Positions 7,878-15,312 of a stretch of DNA of 25,424 bases are shown one piece after another. Under the pieces are notes generated by a model. That model was not told the DNA's origin. It did no database searches and saw only the letters and a list, made by a program, of their open reading frames with translations. Source of the DNA: Niastella sp. (GTDB taxonomy: Bacteria > Bacteroidota > Bacteroidia > Chitinophagales > Chitinophagaceae). A program made the position numbers and the translations under genes. Location: the NCBI GenBank assembly GCA_021154515.1, contig JAJKIL010000110.1, positions 1-25,424 of the forward strand, in the 5' to 3' direction. The stretch's first letter is position 1. Every line of letters starts with the position of its first letter.

Positions 7878-10307
7878 TTAGCGTACCAACACAAAATTCC
7901 CCCGTTTAACAACTACTTTGCCGGTATAATCTATAGCCTGCACCATATACACAAAATTCTCGGACGACTGTTGCGAACCGCCCAGGGATCCGTCCCAGCC
8001 CTTGTTTACTTCGCTGGTACTGAACACCAGTTGCCCCCAGCGGTTGTATACCCTGAAGTACATCAATTGTTTGATGCCCGCCAGAATGGGGCGGATCACA
8101 TCGTTATGGCCATCGTGATTGGGAGTAAAGCCTGATGGCATGAAGATAAAGGCTTGTGTTTTAAATATTTTTACGGTGACCGTATCAGTTCCGTAGCAAC
8201 CGGCCGCGGTTTCCGCTGTTACAACATAGGATATCGCTGCAGGCGCTTCCTCATTATACAACCCAACGGGGTTTGAAATATTGGAAAAGTTCAACCCGGT
8301 TGGAGGCGCCCAGGTCCAGCGATTGGCATTGGGATCGTTTACCGTAGCATTGAATTGCAAAGGCTGATTGATAACCACCGTGGTATCGTTGCCTGCTTTT
8401 ACAATAATGGGTTTGGTAACATCTATATGAAAAGTATCTCTTAACGGGTTGGGACAACCGGCATTGGTAACCGACAATACCACATTCGACGTAACTTTTG
8501 GCGTAGCAGTGGCACTTATATTATATGGCACAGCAGGTACTACCCCACTGCCGCCGGGCGATAAAGACACACTATTACCCCAGGCGTAGTTGGTACCTGT
8601 TGTAATGGTGGCATTCAGCACTATTGATTTACCATAGCAGATATTACTGTTTTGAGGATCGATTGTTGCTTCAGGCGCCGGCACATTGAAAAACCTGATA
8701 GTGGCCATATCGCTGGTATCGGCAGGACAAACCCCGCTTTTCACCACGGCCCGGTAATACTCCGTTTGCGTAACGGGTCCGGCCTGGTAAGTTGTATTTT
8801 GGTAAGCAGGTGAAAAATTGCTCCAGCTGCTGCTATTAAGTGACGATTGCCAGTTCACCACCGCTCCGTTATTATCACTTAATGTCAACAGGGGGCGGGC
8901 GCCTTCGTTCAAACAAACATTGGTGAGATCGGGACTTACTTTGCCACCTTTCGACCTGGGATCTACCGTAATTAATGCAGCCGTGCTTGTATCGATGGTA
9001 CAGGCCGAACTGTTTTGCACTACCGCCGCATACCGGGTTGTGGCAACCAGGTTCTGGACTGTATATTGATCGCTGGTCACCGAAACTTCCCGCCAGGTAA
9101 TGCCATCGGTTGAAGATACCCATTTCAGTACACCCCCTACTTCGTCTGCCAGGGATAACGGCACGCTGTTGTTACCGGAGCAAATGGTAGTATCGCTCAT
9201 AATTCTGCCAGCCACAGTAGGCGGCCTGGTTGAAATATTGATGGTATCGCGCAGATCGGCGCAGCCATTTACTTCATGGCTGGTAACCTTGCCGCCATTG
9301 GCGCCCACAGTCACATTAATAATATTGCTATTGGCCCCTGAATTGATCGTCCAGCCGGCGGGAACCGTCCAATCGTAGGAGGCGCCAGCCAGCGCCGGCA
9401 CTGAATATTCAACCGTAGTATTGGTACAGGCAATTTGTTTTCCGCTTATCTCCAGTCCGGCACAGGTATTACGCAAGGCCACGTAAGCATAGGCAAAGTG
9501 AGCGCCCGGACGGCAATTATCGGCTTCAAAAGTGAGGCTAACCTGCTGACCCCGGTAGGGCGACAAATCGAAAGTAACTTCGGTCCAGCCCTTCGTCCAA
9601 ATATCATACAGCAGGGTGCCATTGTTATTGTTCCCCGAAAAATTCATGAAAGGAACAGGGCTGTTGGTAAACCCATTGGCCTTTGCCGTAGCAGAGTCGA
9701 GGGTGGCGCCGGTTCCCGAGCCACCGTTACCGCCAGCTGCATTATTAAATGTGGGCAGGTAATAACCGGGCGAGGCGCAGGTGATAATACTATCGTGGGT
9801 GCTTAAAGTAGCTTTAAACAGCGGTTGTTCGTTTGAATTGTGGGTTCCGTTCTCCAGCACCATGGCGTAGGCATAGGTCATGGTATAGGGATCTGCGGTG
9901 GAACCAGGCGGCACATTAATAACGTAAGTAACAGCACGGGTAAAACCGCCGGGATTGCGACCGGTTTGTCCCAGGGCGCGGGACGTTGTGCTTGACCCAA
10001 GCATAATAGAATAACTGTAAGAATACCCATTAATGGTAGGAACCGTTGGGAAAAAACCAAACGGGTCACTGGTTGGCGAAGTGATTACCTGAATGCCCGT
10101 ATTGCTGAGGGAATATTCAGGAATGGTAGTAATTCCGGTATTAGGTGCAGGATAGGATTGCGAGGGCCCGTTTATCAACCCGGTTGTGGCTGACCAAAAA
10201 GAAAGGTCACCCGTTCCAAAATTGATGTTAGTTGGACAGGTCTGCAACTGTGAAAATCCAGTTGCCGCTAAAAATATTGCAGCAAGGCTGAGTAAATATT
10301 TTTTCAT
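7878..10307 (-). CDS. T9SS type B exported surface protein with PKD/Ig-like domains
   Basis: A 809-residue secreted protein. The start at 10307 (MKKYLLSLAAIFLAATGFSQ) puts the signal peptide at the N-terminus; an in-frame ATG at 10328 would add seven residues. The N-terminal ~270 residues include a jelly-roll-like part (FAYAYVALRNTCAGLEI). They are followed by a PKD-like domain (YDWTVPAGWTI), at least two Ig-like repeats with the pattern 'TICSGN..PL.L....G..L.W.SS.dg..W', and further PKD-like segments. The last ~90 residues match the gliding-motility/T9SS type B C-terminal domain: FMPSGFTPNHDGHNDVIRPI, FRVYNRWGQLVFSTSE, and a final KRGNFVLVR. The domain signals export through the type IX secretion system. 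A role as adhesin or surface component is inferred; no catalytic motif is seen. It appears to be a single-gene unit. Confidence 0.9.
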   Translation of the reverse strand: MKKYLLSLAAIFLAATGFSQLQTCPTNINFGTGDLSFWSATTGLINGPSQSYPAPNTGITTIPEYSLSNTGIQVITSPTSDPFGFFPTVPTINGYSYSYSIMLGSSTTSRALGQTGRNPGGFTRAVTYVINVPPGSTADPYTMTYAYAMVLENGTHNSNEQPLFKATLSTHDSIITCASPGYYLPTFNNAAGGNGGSGTGATLDSATAKANGFTNSPVPFMNFSGNNNNGTLLYDIWTKGWTEVTFDLSPYRGQQVSLTFEADNCRPGAHFAYAYVALRNTCAGLEISGKQIACTNTTVEYSVPALAGASYDWTVPAGWTINSGANSNIINVTVGANGGKVTSHEVNGCADLRDTINISTRPPTVAGRIMSDTTICSGNNSVPLSLADEVGGVLKWVSSTDGITWREVSVTSDQYTVQNLVATTRYAAVVQNSSACTIDTSTAALITVDPRSKGGKVSPDLTNVCLNEGARPLLTLSDNNGAVVNWQSSLNSSSWSNFSPAYQNTTYQAGPVTQTEYYRAVVKSGVCPADTSDMATIRFFNVPAPEATIDPQNSNICYGKSIVLNATITTGTNYAWGNSVSLSPGGSGVVPAVPYNISATATPKVTSNVVLSVTNAGCPNPLRDTFHIDVTKPIIVKAGNDTTVVINQPLQFNATVNDPNANRWTWAPPTGLNFSNISNPVGLYNEEAPAAISYVVTAETAAGCYGTDTVTVKIFKTQAFIFMPSGFTPNHDGHNDVIRPILAGIKQLMYFRVYNRWGQLVFSTSEVNKGWDGSLGGSQQSSENFVYMVQAIDYTGKVVVKRGNFVLVR

Positions 10308-10396
10308 CCAAGTTTTAATAGGGGCCACAAAAAAATACTTCTATCCTTATTTGTACGCTAATTATCCTGTACTGGTTGGTATTCTGTTAATTAAAT

Positions 10397-10437
10397 GTCT
10401 GAACTGGGATGGGTGGGATTTTTGGGATGTCTGGGAA
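10397..10437 (+). repeat. GGGATNNNT dispersed repeat, copy B
   Basis: The element starts GTCTGAACTGGGAT and continues as GGGAT blocks at a strict 9-base period, the last degenerate (GGGAA). It shares the head sequence and period with copies A (5874) and C (12730). No inverted arm is visible downstream. It sits about 90 bases upstream of the T9SS protein gene start. Confidence 0.7.
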
Positions 10438-10616
10438 ACGGTTGCCTGGTCGCCCGGCTTAAGAACCACTGATTCCACTCTGCCCAGTGCCATCTGCCTG
10501 CTTCTTGCGGGACATTGGCGCGCCAGCCCATGGATCAAATAAACAGGTTTGAAAGGGTATCAATCAATGTATTTAAATGTACACATTAAATCTGAACCGG
10601 GGAATAGCATCGTAAT

Positions 10617-10651
10617 AAAAAAAGCCCTCCCGACAGGTGGTCGGGAGGGCT
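10617..10651 (-). terminator. Strong Rho-independent terminator of the lipoprotein gene
   Basis: A perfect 12-bp stem, AGCCCTCCCGAC (10623-10634) with GTCGGGAGGGCT (10640-10651), and a 5-base loop is followed on the minus strand by a run of Ts (10622-10617). It lies 25 bases past the stop of the lipoprotein gene and should end that transcript. Confidence 0.9.
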
Positions 10652-10676
10652 GATATTTTTAATACTGGGGGTATTT

Positions 10677-11741
10677 TTACTGATATTGTATGTACACCGG
10701 TTGTGGCTTTTCGGCCAGTACTTCCTGCGGCGTTAACATGTGGCTGTTCTGCTTGCGGATGTCATTTTTATAGAACAGTTTGAAACCGGCAAATTGAACA
10801 GGCTCTTTCCAAACATATGCTTTGTAGCTATCGTGTTTCAGTGAAGGCTCGCCCCAGCCGTCCATATCCATTACGATCTGCACATCCGGGTGAATTTTGA
10901 TATTCTTGTAATTGGTCACCATGTTCTGGGTAAAGCGGTGCACTACCAGGATCTTGGGCGGCAGGTTATTGGCTTTGGTGAGGTTACTCAGGTAATCACT
11001 TACAAAATTCACGTCAGCGGCATCCATGGTACCGATCACAGAACCGGGTCTTTTTCCTGTTTTCATAGAGAACTCAGGATCGATACCCAGGTGCACGTGC
11101 GGCATTTTCAGGTATTGTTCCAATTGGGGAATTTCAGCCTGTACATTGCTGAAACCCACCTGCACATCCAGGAAAACCAGGGCGTTGATGCGCGCTGCCA
11201 TTTTCAGGATGGAATCAATTTGTTTGAACGGCATGCGCAAACGGTATTTGCCGTCTTTGCCGGGAGCCCCCTGGGCAGTTACGGCAATATAATGAAGGGC
11301 AGGCTGAACCGGCATTGCAGGGTCGGCAGCTTCCCATTTTTTACATTCAGCACCCAGTTTTTGCAGCATTTCATCTGGTGGGTACTCACCCAGTACACCC
11401 ATATTCTTTGAATACAGGTTACCATAATAGGCTACAATTCGTTTATAAGGAAGAATAGCGCCTGCGTTTGGATAAGGCGTTTTAACGGGCCAGCGGCCGG
11501 AAGAATCACCATTCGCCAGGTGCAGGTTATTGCGATCGAAAAGGGCTGAGTCGAGCGTTAAGGCAGGCTTGGTTACATCGGCAACAGCAGGCTTTTCTTC
11601 TACTTTTGGCTTTGCTGTTGAATCGGATGTTTGGGCATTAGAAGAATTGGCTTGTCCATTGGAACAGGCATTCATAATAAACGGCAGACAGGCTGCCACA
11701 ACCAGGCGACTTGGGCGCGTGAACCAGGTTATTGATTTCAT
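10677..11741 (-). CDS. Putative lipoprotein of unknown function with a conserved DPE motif
   Basis: A 354-residue protein with an N-terminal signal segment (LVVAACLPFIMNAC). Cys26 is the likely lipidated residue, although MNAC is not a classic lipobox. A Ser/Lys/Pro-rich linker (about 27-55) is followed by one globular domain with alternating beta-strand/helix pattern: KRIVAYYGNLY, HYIAVTAQG, NALVFLDVQVG, HLGIDPEFSM, PKILVVHRFTQNM, VQIVMDMDGWG. This rhythm, with acidic residues at strand ends (Asp192, Asp221, Glu223, Asp292, Asp294), suggests a TIM-barrel, perhaps hydrolase-like. Recalled similarity: actinobacterial secreted proteins with a DPEW motif followed by 'vDAAEVN.Vs.wL'. No function is established here. 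It stands alone, with its own likely promoter and a strong terminator. Confidence 0.85.
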   Translation of the reverse strand: MKSITWFTRPSRLVVAACLPFIMNACSNGQANSSNAQTSDSTAKPKVEEKPAVADVTKPALTLDSALFDRNNLHLANGDSSGRWPVKTPYPNAGAILPYKRIVAYYGNLYSKNMGVLGEYPPDEMLQKLGAECKKWEAADPAMPVQPALHYIAVTAQGAPGKDGKYRLRMPFKQIDSILKMAARINALVFLDVQVGFSNVQAEIPQLEQYLKMPHVHLGIDPEFSMKTGKRPGSVIGTMDAADVNFVSDYLSNLTKANNLPPKILVVHRFTQNMVTNYKNIKIHPDVQIVMDMDGWGEPSLKHDSYKAYVWKEPVQFAGFKLFYKNDIRKQNSHMLTPQEVLAEKPQPVYIQYQ

Positions 11742-11788
11742 TGCGTGTGTTACTATTTTGTACGTTTTATCAAAGGAAAATCAGCGGG

Positions 11789-11820
11789 CGAAATTAAGTT
11801 AAAACAAGTGATGAAAACAA
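11789..11820 (-). promoter_or_regulatory. Likely promoter of the lipoprotein gene
   Basis: On the minus strand, TTG (11820-11818), 21 bases, then TAATTTCG (11796-11789) matches the Bacteroidetes -33/-7 pattern (TTTG; TAnnTTTG) with one mismatch in the -7 box. Transcription would begin near 11783, leaving a leader of about 40 bases. Confidence 0.4.
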
Positions 11821-12049
11821 GCTGTTTATAAGTTTCAGCATGCTTTCACACCGTTATAACTAATAACTCTTAGTAACGCCGGCCAATAACTTTTAGTGTC
11901 TTTTTTGAGCGGAGCTCTAACCAAATTCTAATTGTTCCCAATTGCTTTGCTGAAAAAGTTAGCAAAGCTGCAATCTGTTGAATACCAGTACCTATAATAG
12001 AAAGTCAATCCGGGCGCGGGTTCCACCCAAAACCTTTTTTACCCCTGCT

Positions 12050-12081
12050 ATTGCACAATCCGGGAAACTTGTGTAGTTTTA
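12050..12081 (+). promoter_or_regulatory. Likely promoter of the small secreted protein gene
   Basis: ATTG (12050-12053), 20 bases, then TAGTTTTA (12074-12081) fits the Bacteroidetes primary-sigma pattern (TTTG near -33, TAnnTTTG near -7) with single mismatches. Transcription would start near 12087, giving a leader of about 12 bases before the ATG at 12099. Confidence 0.5.
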
Positions 12082-12098
12082 ATAAAACCCATTCGTAT

Positions 12099-12611
12099 AT
12101 GAAAACGAAAATCGGATTGTTTACAGTCCTTCTTGCCGCTGTAGCCGCCGTACCCGCTCTGGCACAAAACACTACTGCAAAGTATGTTAGTAATAAAACC
12201 ACAGCTACGCAGGCACCGGCACAACCCATGATCAATTTTGTGAACCAAAAGCCAACGATCGATTCAATGGTATCTGGTATTGATGCAAATAATTATTTGG
12301 ATCATGCTTCTTTTCGTGGTAAAGCGCGTGAAGGAAAATACTGGGTTGAATTGTTCTACAGCAAGGCCAACAGAGAGATCATGAAAGCCAACTTCGTGTT
12401 TACAACAGATTCGTTGAATTTTAGCCGGTGTTATTATTTCAAAAATAATAGCGTTACTAAAGTTTTCGACAACAACACTACCAATTATTACCAGGTTGGT
12501 AATGTAGTGTTAACTGACCAGGGCACCGTTGCGCCTTCAGTTACGTCAAAGAAGTTCACTGAGTTAATCGCTGATACTTTCCAGGCGTTATCAGCCGGCT
12601 GTTTCCAATAG
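12099..12611 (+). CDS. Small secreted protein of unknown function
   Basis: The only convincing plus-strand gene in the window. The start at 12099 gives 170 residues with a clear signal peptide, MKTKIGLFTVLLAAVAAVPALAQ. An in-frame ATG at 12051 would place 16 polar residues before it and overlaps the promoter, so it is not favoured. After a Thr/Ala-rich linker the mature part looks like a small alpha/beta domain (MVSGIDANNYLDHASFRGK; YWVELFYSKANREIMKANFV; YYQVGNVVLTDQG). Two cysteines (in FSRCYYF and the C-terminal AGCFQ) could pair. No family was recognised. It converges on the GH2 gene, and a hairpin terminator follows 64 bases after the stop. Confidence 0.82.
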   Translation: MKTKIGLFTVLLAAVAAVPALAQNTTAKYVSNKTTATQAPAQPMINFVNQKPTIDSMVSGIDANNYLDHASFRGKAREGKYWVELFYSKANREIMKANFVFTTDSLNFSRCYYFKNNSVTKVFDNNTTNYYQVGNVVLTDQGTVAPSVTSKKFTELIADTFQALSAGCFQ

Positions 12612-12675
12612 TAGATAGCCGAACTTCCGTTTTAGCAACACTGTTATTGATTAAGAAGATATTTCTCTGCTTTTG

Positions 12676-12727
12676 CCCGAACTCGCAAGCATCTGGTACA
12701 TGCTTGTAAGTTCGGGTAAAACATTTT
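12676..12727 (+). terminator. Hairpin terminator after the small secreted protein gene
   Basis: An inverted repeat CCCGAACT-cg-CAAGCAT (12676-12692) and ATGCTTG-ta-AGTTCGGG (12700-12716) forms a 15-bp stem with one 2x2 internal mismatch and a 7-base loop. It is followed by TAAAACATTTTT on the plus strand. The T-tract is weak and offset, but position and stem strength fit a terminator. The minus strand has no T-run after the stem. Confidence 0.55.
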
Positions 12728-12729
12728 TA

Positions 12730-12820
12730 GTCTGAACTGGGATATATGGGATGAATGGGATCAATGAGATAGGGATCCTTTTCCCGCTCATCTCATTAAT
12801 CCCAAAAATCCGGTTCAGAC
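12730..12820. repeat. GGGATNNNT dispersed repeat, copy C: large inverted repeat
   Basis: Two GGGAT-periodic arms face each other. The left arm starts GTCTGAACTGGGAT, the right arm ends GGTTCAGAC. The ends pair over 8 bases (GTCTGAAC/GTTCAGAC). Deeper in, GGGATCAATGAGAT (12757-12770) pairs with ATCTCATTAATCCC (12790-12803) at 13 of 14 positions. It sits between two convergent genes and ends two bases before the GH2 stop codon, so it could act as a bidirectional transcription stop or mRNA 3' end. It lacks a strong T-tract. Confidence 0.75.
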
Positions 12821-12822
12821 AT

Positions 12823-15240
12823 TTACTTACCCGTGATATCGATGGTTGCAGCGGTCAGTCCTGCTGATTGCGCCTGCAATTTTATGATCCCTGGTTTTCC
12901 GTTTGACTGTACTACTGCCAAACACAATCCATTGAAAGCTTTGTGTTCGCTGCCTTTAAATGATTCCAGACTGGTTTGGCAACCATTATCAACGCCGGCA
13001 ATAAACCCCGGACCGCTTACTTTAAACTGAATATTATTGGCAGCATCGGGCACCAGGTTGCCGTCTTTATCTACCACTTTTACCGTTACAAACGACAGGT
13101 CTTTTCCATCGCCTTTGATGGCGCTTCTATCGGCCTGTACAATCAGCTTCGCCGGCTCACCGGCAGTTTTTATCACCTGGGAGGCCACTGCTTTTCCGTT
13201 CTTTTTTGAGATGGCTTCTACCCTGCCTGCTTCAAATGGCACCCGCCACATTACATACAGGTCATCACCGGTTTTCTTTTTAACGCCCTGCGATCTTCCA
13301 TTGATGAACAGTTCCACTTCATCGGCATTATTATAATAGGCCCACATGTCAATCATTTGTCCTGGTTTCCAGTTCCAGTGCGGAAACAAATGCAACACAT
13401 TTTTGGTGGTGAACAAACTTTGGTACAAATAATAAACATCTTTCGGAAACCCGGCCAGGTCAACAATGCCAAAGTAAGAACTGCGGGCGGGCCAGAGATA
13501 CGGTGTTGGTTCGCCTATATAATCAAAACCCGTCCATACAAACATGCCACTGACGCTTTCATATTTTAAAAACGCTTTCAACGTGGTCAGGTGGGATGAT
13601 CCCCAGGGCGTGTAACAGTTTTCATAAGCAGAACAGGTAAGATCGGGATTGGCGTTTTTGAGGGGAATGTCCCAGCGTTGCGGCCAAACGCGCATGCTGT
13701 CTGATGGCAGATCATAATGCCCTCTTGATTGAATTGCCGATACCGATTCAGTTACAATGAACGGTTTACGTCCCCATTTCTTTTGCACATGTTCCGGCAT
13801 CCAGATGCCCTGGTTGTAATTATAACCAATCAGGTCATTGATGCCCGATCGCAACAGCTGGTTATTATCGTCTGTATGATTGTTGGCGGTAACGGTGGGC
13901 CGGTCGTCGAGACTGCGTACGATTTTTTGCATTTCGCGCAGCAACACCACGCCGGCGGTGTCACCGCCTTTCGCATGTTGTTCGGGAATTTCATTACCCA
14001 GGCTCCAGATAAATACAGAGGGGTGATTGCGGTCGCGCAATACCTGGTCTTTCAGGTCCTGCTTGTACCATTCGTCAAAGTCTTTGCTGTAATCGAAATC
14101 TACCTTGCGCTGCTTCCACATATCAAACGCTTCGTCCATAACAATAAAACCCATTTTATCGCACAGGTCGAGCAATTCAGGCGCCGGTGGGTTATGCGAG
14201 GTTCGAATACCATTCACCCCCATGCCTTTCAGGATCTGTAATTGCCGCTCTATAGCCCGGGTATTGATGGCTGTTCCCAAACAACCCAGGTCGTGGTGAT
14301 TGCATACGCCTACAATTTTCACGTGTTTTCCATTGAGGAAAAATCCCTTGTCGACATCGAATTTATAACTGCGAATGCCAAATGTGGTGGTATACTCATC
14401 GGTGACCTTTCCTTTGCTCATCACTTTCGTAACCGCTTTGTAGAGATAGGGATTTTCCAGGCTCCACAGAACAGGCGCTGCTATACTGAATGTTTGCGGA
14501 AGGGTTTGTAAAGAACCGACATGCAGGCCTTTTTGTGTTTGCGTGCCCACAGGGGTGCCTGCTGCATTGATAATGGTTGTGGTAACATCACAATACTCGC
14601 CCGTGCCGGTTAATGAAGTGGTGACGGTAACTTTTGCCGAGGAAGCAGACACGGAGGGCGTAGTTACGTAGGTACCCCAGTTCTCAATATTGGTAGTGCC
14701 GGTTTTCACCAGCCATACATTGCGATAAATACCGCTGCCGCTGTACCAGCGGCTGTTGGGCTGCTGGCTGTTATCTACTTTTACGGCAATCACATTCTTT
14801 CCGCCATAATTCAAAAATTGCGAGAGCTCATAACGGAATGAAATATACCCGTTCGGCCGCATGCCCAGCGAATGTCCATTGATGAACACTTCGCTGTTGC
14901 GGTATACGCCGTCAAAATCTATATAAATGATCCTGCCTTTGTCGGTTGCAGGTATCGTAAATGTTTTGCGGTACCAGCCCAGCCCGCCGCGTAAGCAGCC
15001 ACCGCTGTTATTGGTAGGACTTGTTGAATCGAATGGCAGCTCGATGCTCCAGTCGTGCGGCAGGTTCAGCTTACGCCAGGAGGCATCATTAAAATCGGCG
15101 TCTTTAGCATGGGCCACCTCACCCAAATGAAAGGTCCAGTTGTTATCAAAGTCTTCCCGCACCCGCGCTGATTGAGCATACAGGGAATATTGAAAAAACA
15201 GGATACTGATAACGAGTAATGAATATCGACTACGCTGCAT
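12823..15240 (-). CDS. Secreted glycoside hydrolase family 2 (beta-galactosidase type)
   Basis: An 805-residue exported enzyme with signal peptide MQRSRYSLLVISILFFQYSLYAQ. Domains in order: GH2 sugar-binding jelly roll about 25-180 (LPHDWSIE; GGLGWYRKTFTIP; RWYSGSGIYRNVW), Ig-like domain about 185-290, TIM barrel about 295-590, DUF4982-like and a final Ig-like domain to the end. Catalytic residues are visible: the acid/base Glu417 in IWSLGNE and the nucleophile Glu498 in PFIVTES; RTSHNPP and NHHDLG are further GH2 active-site motifs. The family hydrolyses beta-galactosides and related glycosides with retention; the exact substrate is not readable. Length and domain order are normal. It lies 72 bp after the YeiH-like gene and may share its transcript, though no functional link is evident. 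Confidence 0.93.
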   Translation of the reverse strand: MQRSRYSLLVISILFFQYSLYAQSARVREDFDNNWTFHLGEVAHAKDADFNDASWRKLNLPHDWSIELPFDSTSPTNNSGGCLRGGLGWYRKTFTIPATDKGRIIYIDFDGVYRNSEVFINGHSLGMRPNGYISFRYELSQFLNYGGKNVIAVKVDNSQQPNSRWYSGSGIYRNVWLVKTGTTNIENWGTYVTTPSVSASSAKVTVTTSLTGTGEYCDVTTTIINAAGTPVGTQTQKGLHVGSLQTLPQTFSIAAPVLWSLENPYLYKAVTKVMSKGKVTDEYTTTFGIRSYKFDVDKGFFLNGKHVKIVGVCNHHDLGCLGTAINTRAIERQLQILKGMGVNGIRTSHNPPAPELLDLCDKMGFIVMDEAFDMWKQRKVDFDYSKDFDEWYKQDLKDQVLRDRNHPSVFIWSLGNEIPEQHAKGGDTAGVVLLREMQKIVRSLDDRPTVTANNHTDDNNQLLRSGINDLIGYNYNQGIWMPEHVQKKWGRKPFIVTESVSAIQSRGHYDLPSDSMRVWPQRWDIPLKNANPDLTCSAYENCYTPWGSSHLTTLKAFLKYESVSGMFVWTGFDYIGEPTPYLWPARSSYFGIVDLAGFPKDVYYLYQSLFTTKNVLHLFPHWNWKPGQMIDMWAYYNNADEVELFINGRSQGVKKKTGDDLYVMWRVPFEAGRVEAISKKNGKAVASQVIKTAGEPAKLIVQADRSAIKGDGKDLSFVTVKVVDKDGNLVPDAANNIQFKVSGPGFIAGVDNGCQTSLESFKGSEHKAFNGLCLAVVQSNGKPGIIKLQAQSAGLTAATIDITGK

Positions 15241-15312
15241 GGTATTTATTTTCGGCAGCTAAAATACATATACCGTACCAATATCCTGGTATGCAAATGT
15301 TACAGTTTGGGG

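Larger units (their letters stand above)
10308..10676. other. Intergenic region holding repeat copy B and a terminator
   Basis: This 369-base gap separates two minus-strand genes. It holds the terminator of the lipoprotein gene (10617-10651), copy B of the GGGAT repeat (10397-10437) and the upstream region of the T9SS protein gene. No convincing gene or RNA was seen. The plus-strand open frame here has no start context or recognisable protein features. Confidence 0.6.
11742..12098. other. Divergent intergenic region with two likely promoters
   Basis: This 357-base gap lies between the divergently transcribed lipoprotein gene (minus) and the small secreted protein gene (plus). Each gene has a good Bacteroidetes-type promoter match (see the two promoter entries). 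The middle part, about 11830-12040, shows no gene or clear structure. Confidence 0.6.

Noticed and set aside
13729..14241. Plus-strand open frame of 170 codons opposite the GH2 gene; also similar frames at 22134-22706 and 23700-24278
   Set aside because: All lie inside conserved coding genes on the other strand and show no signal peptide, domain or start context of their own.
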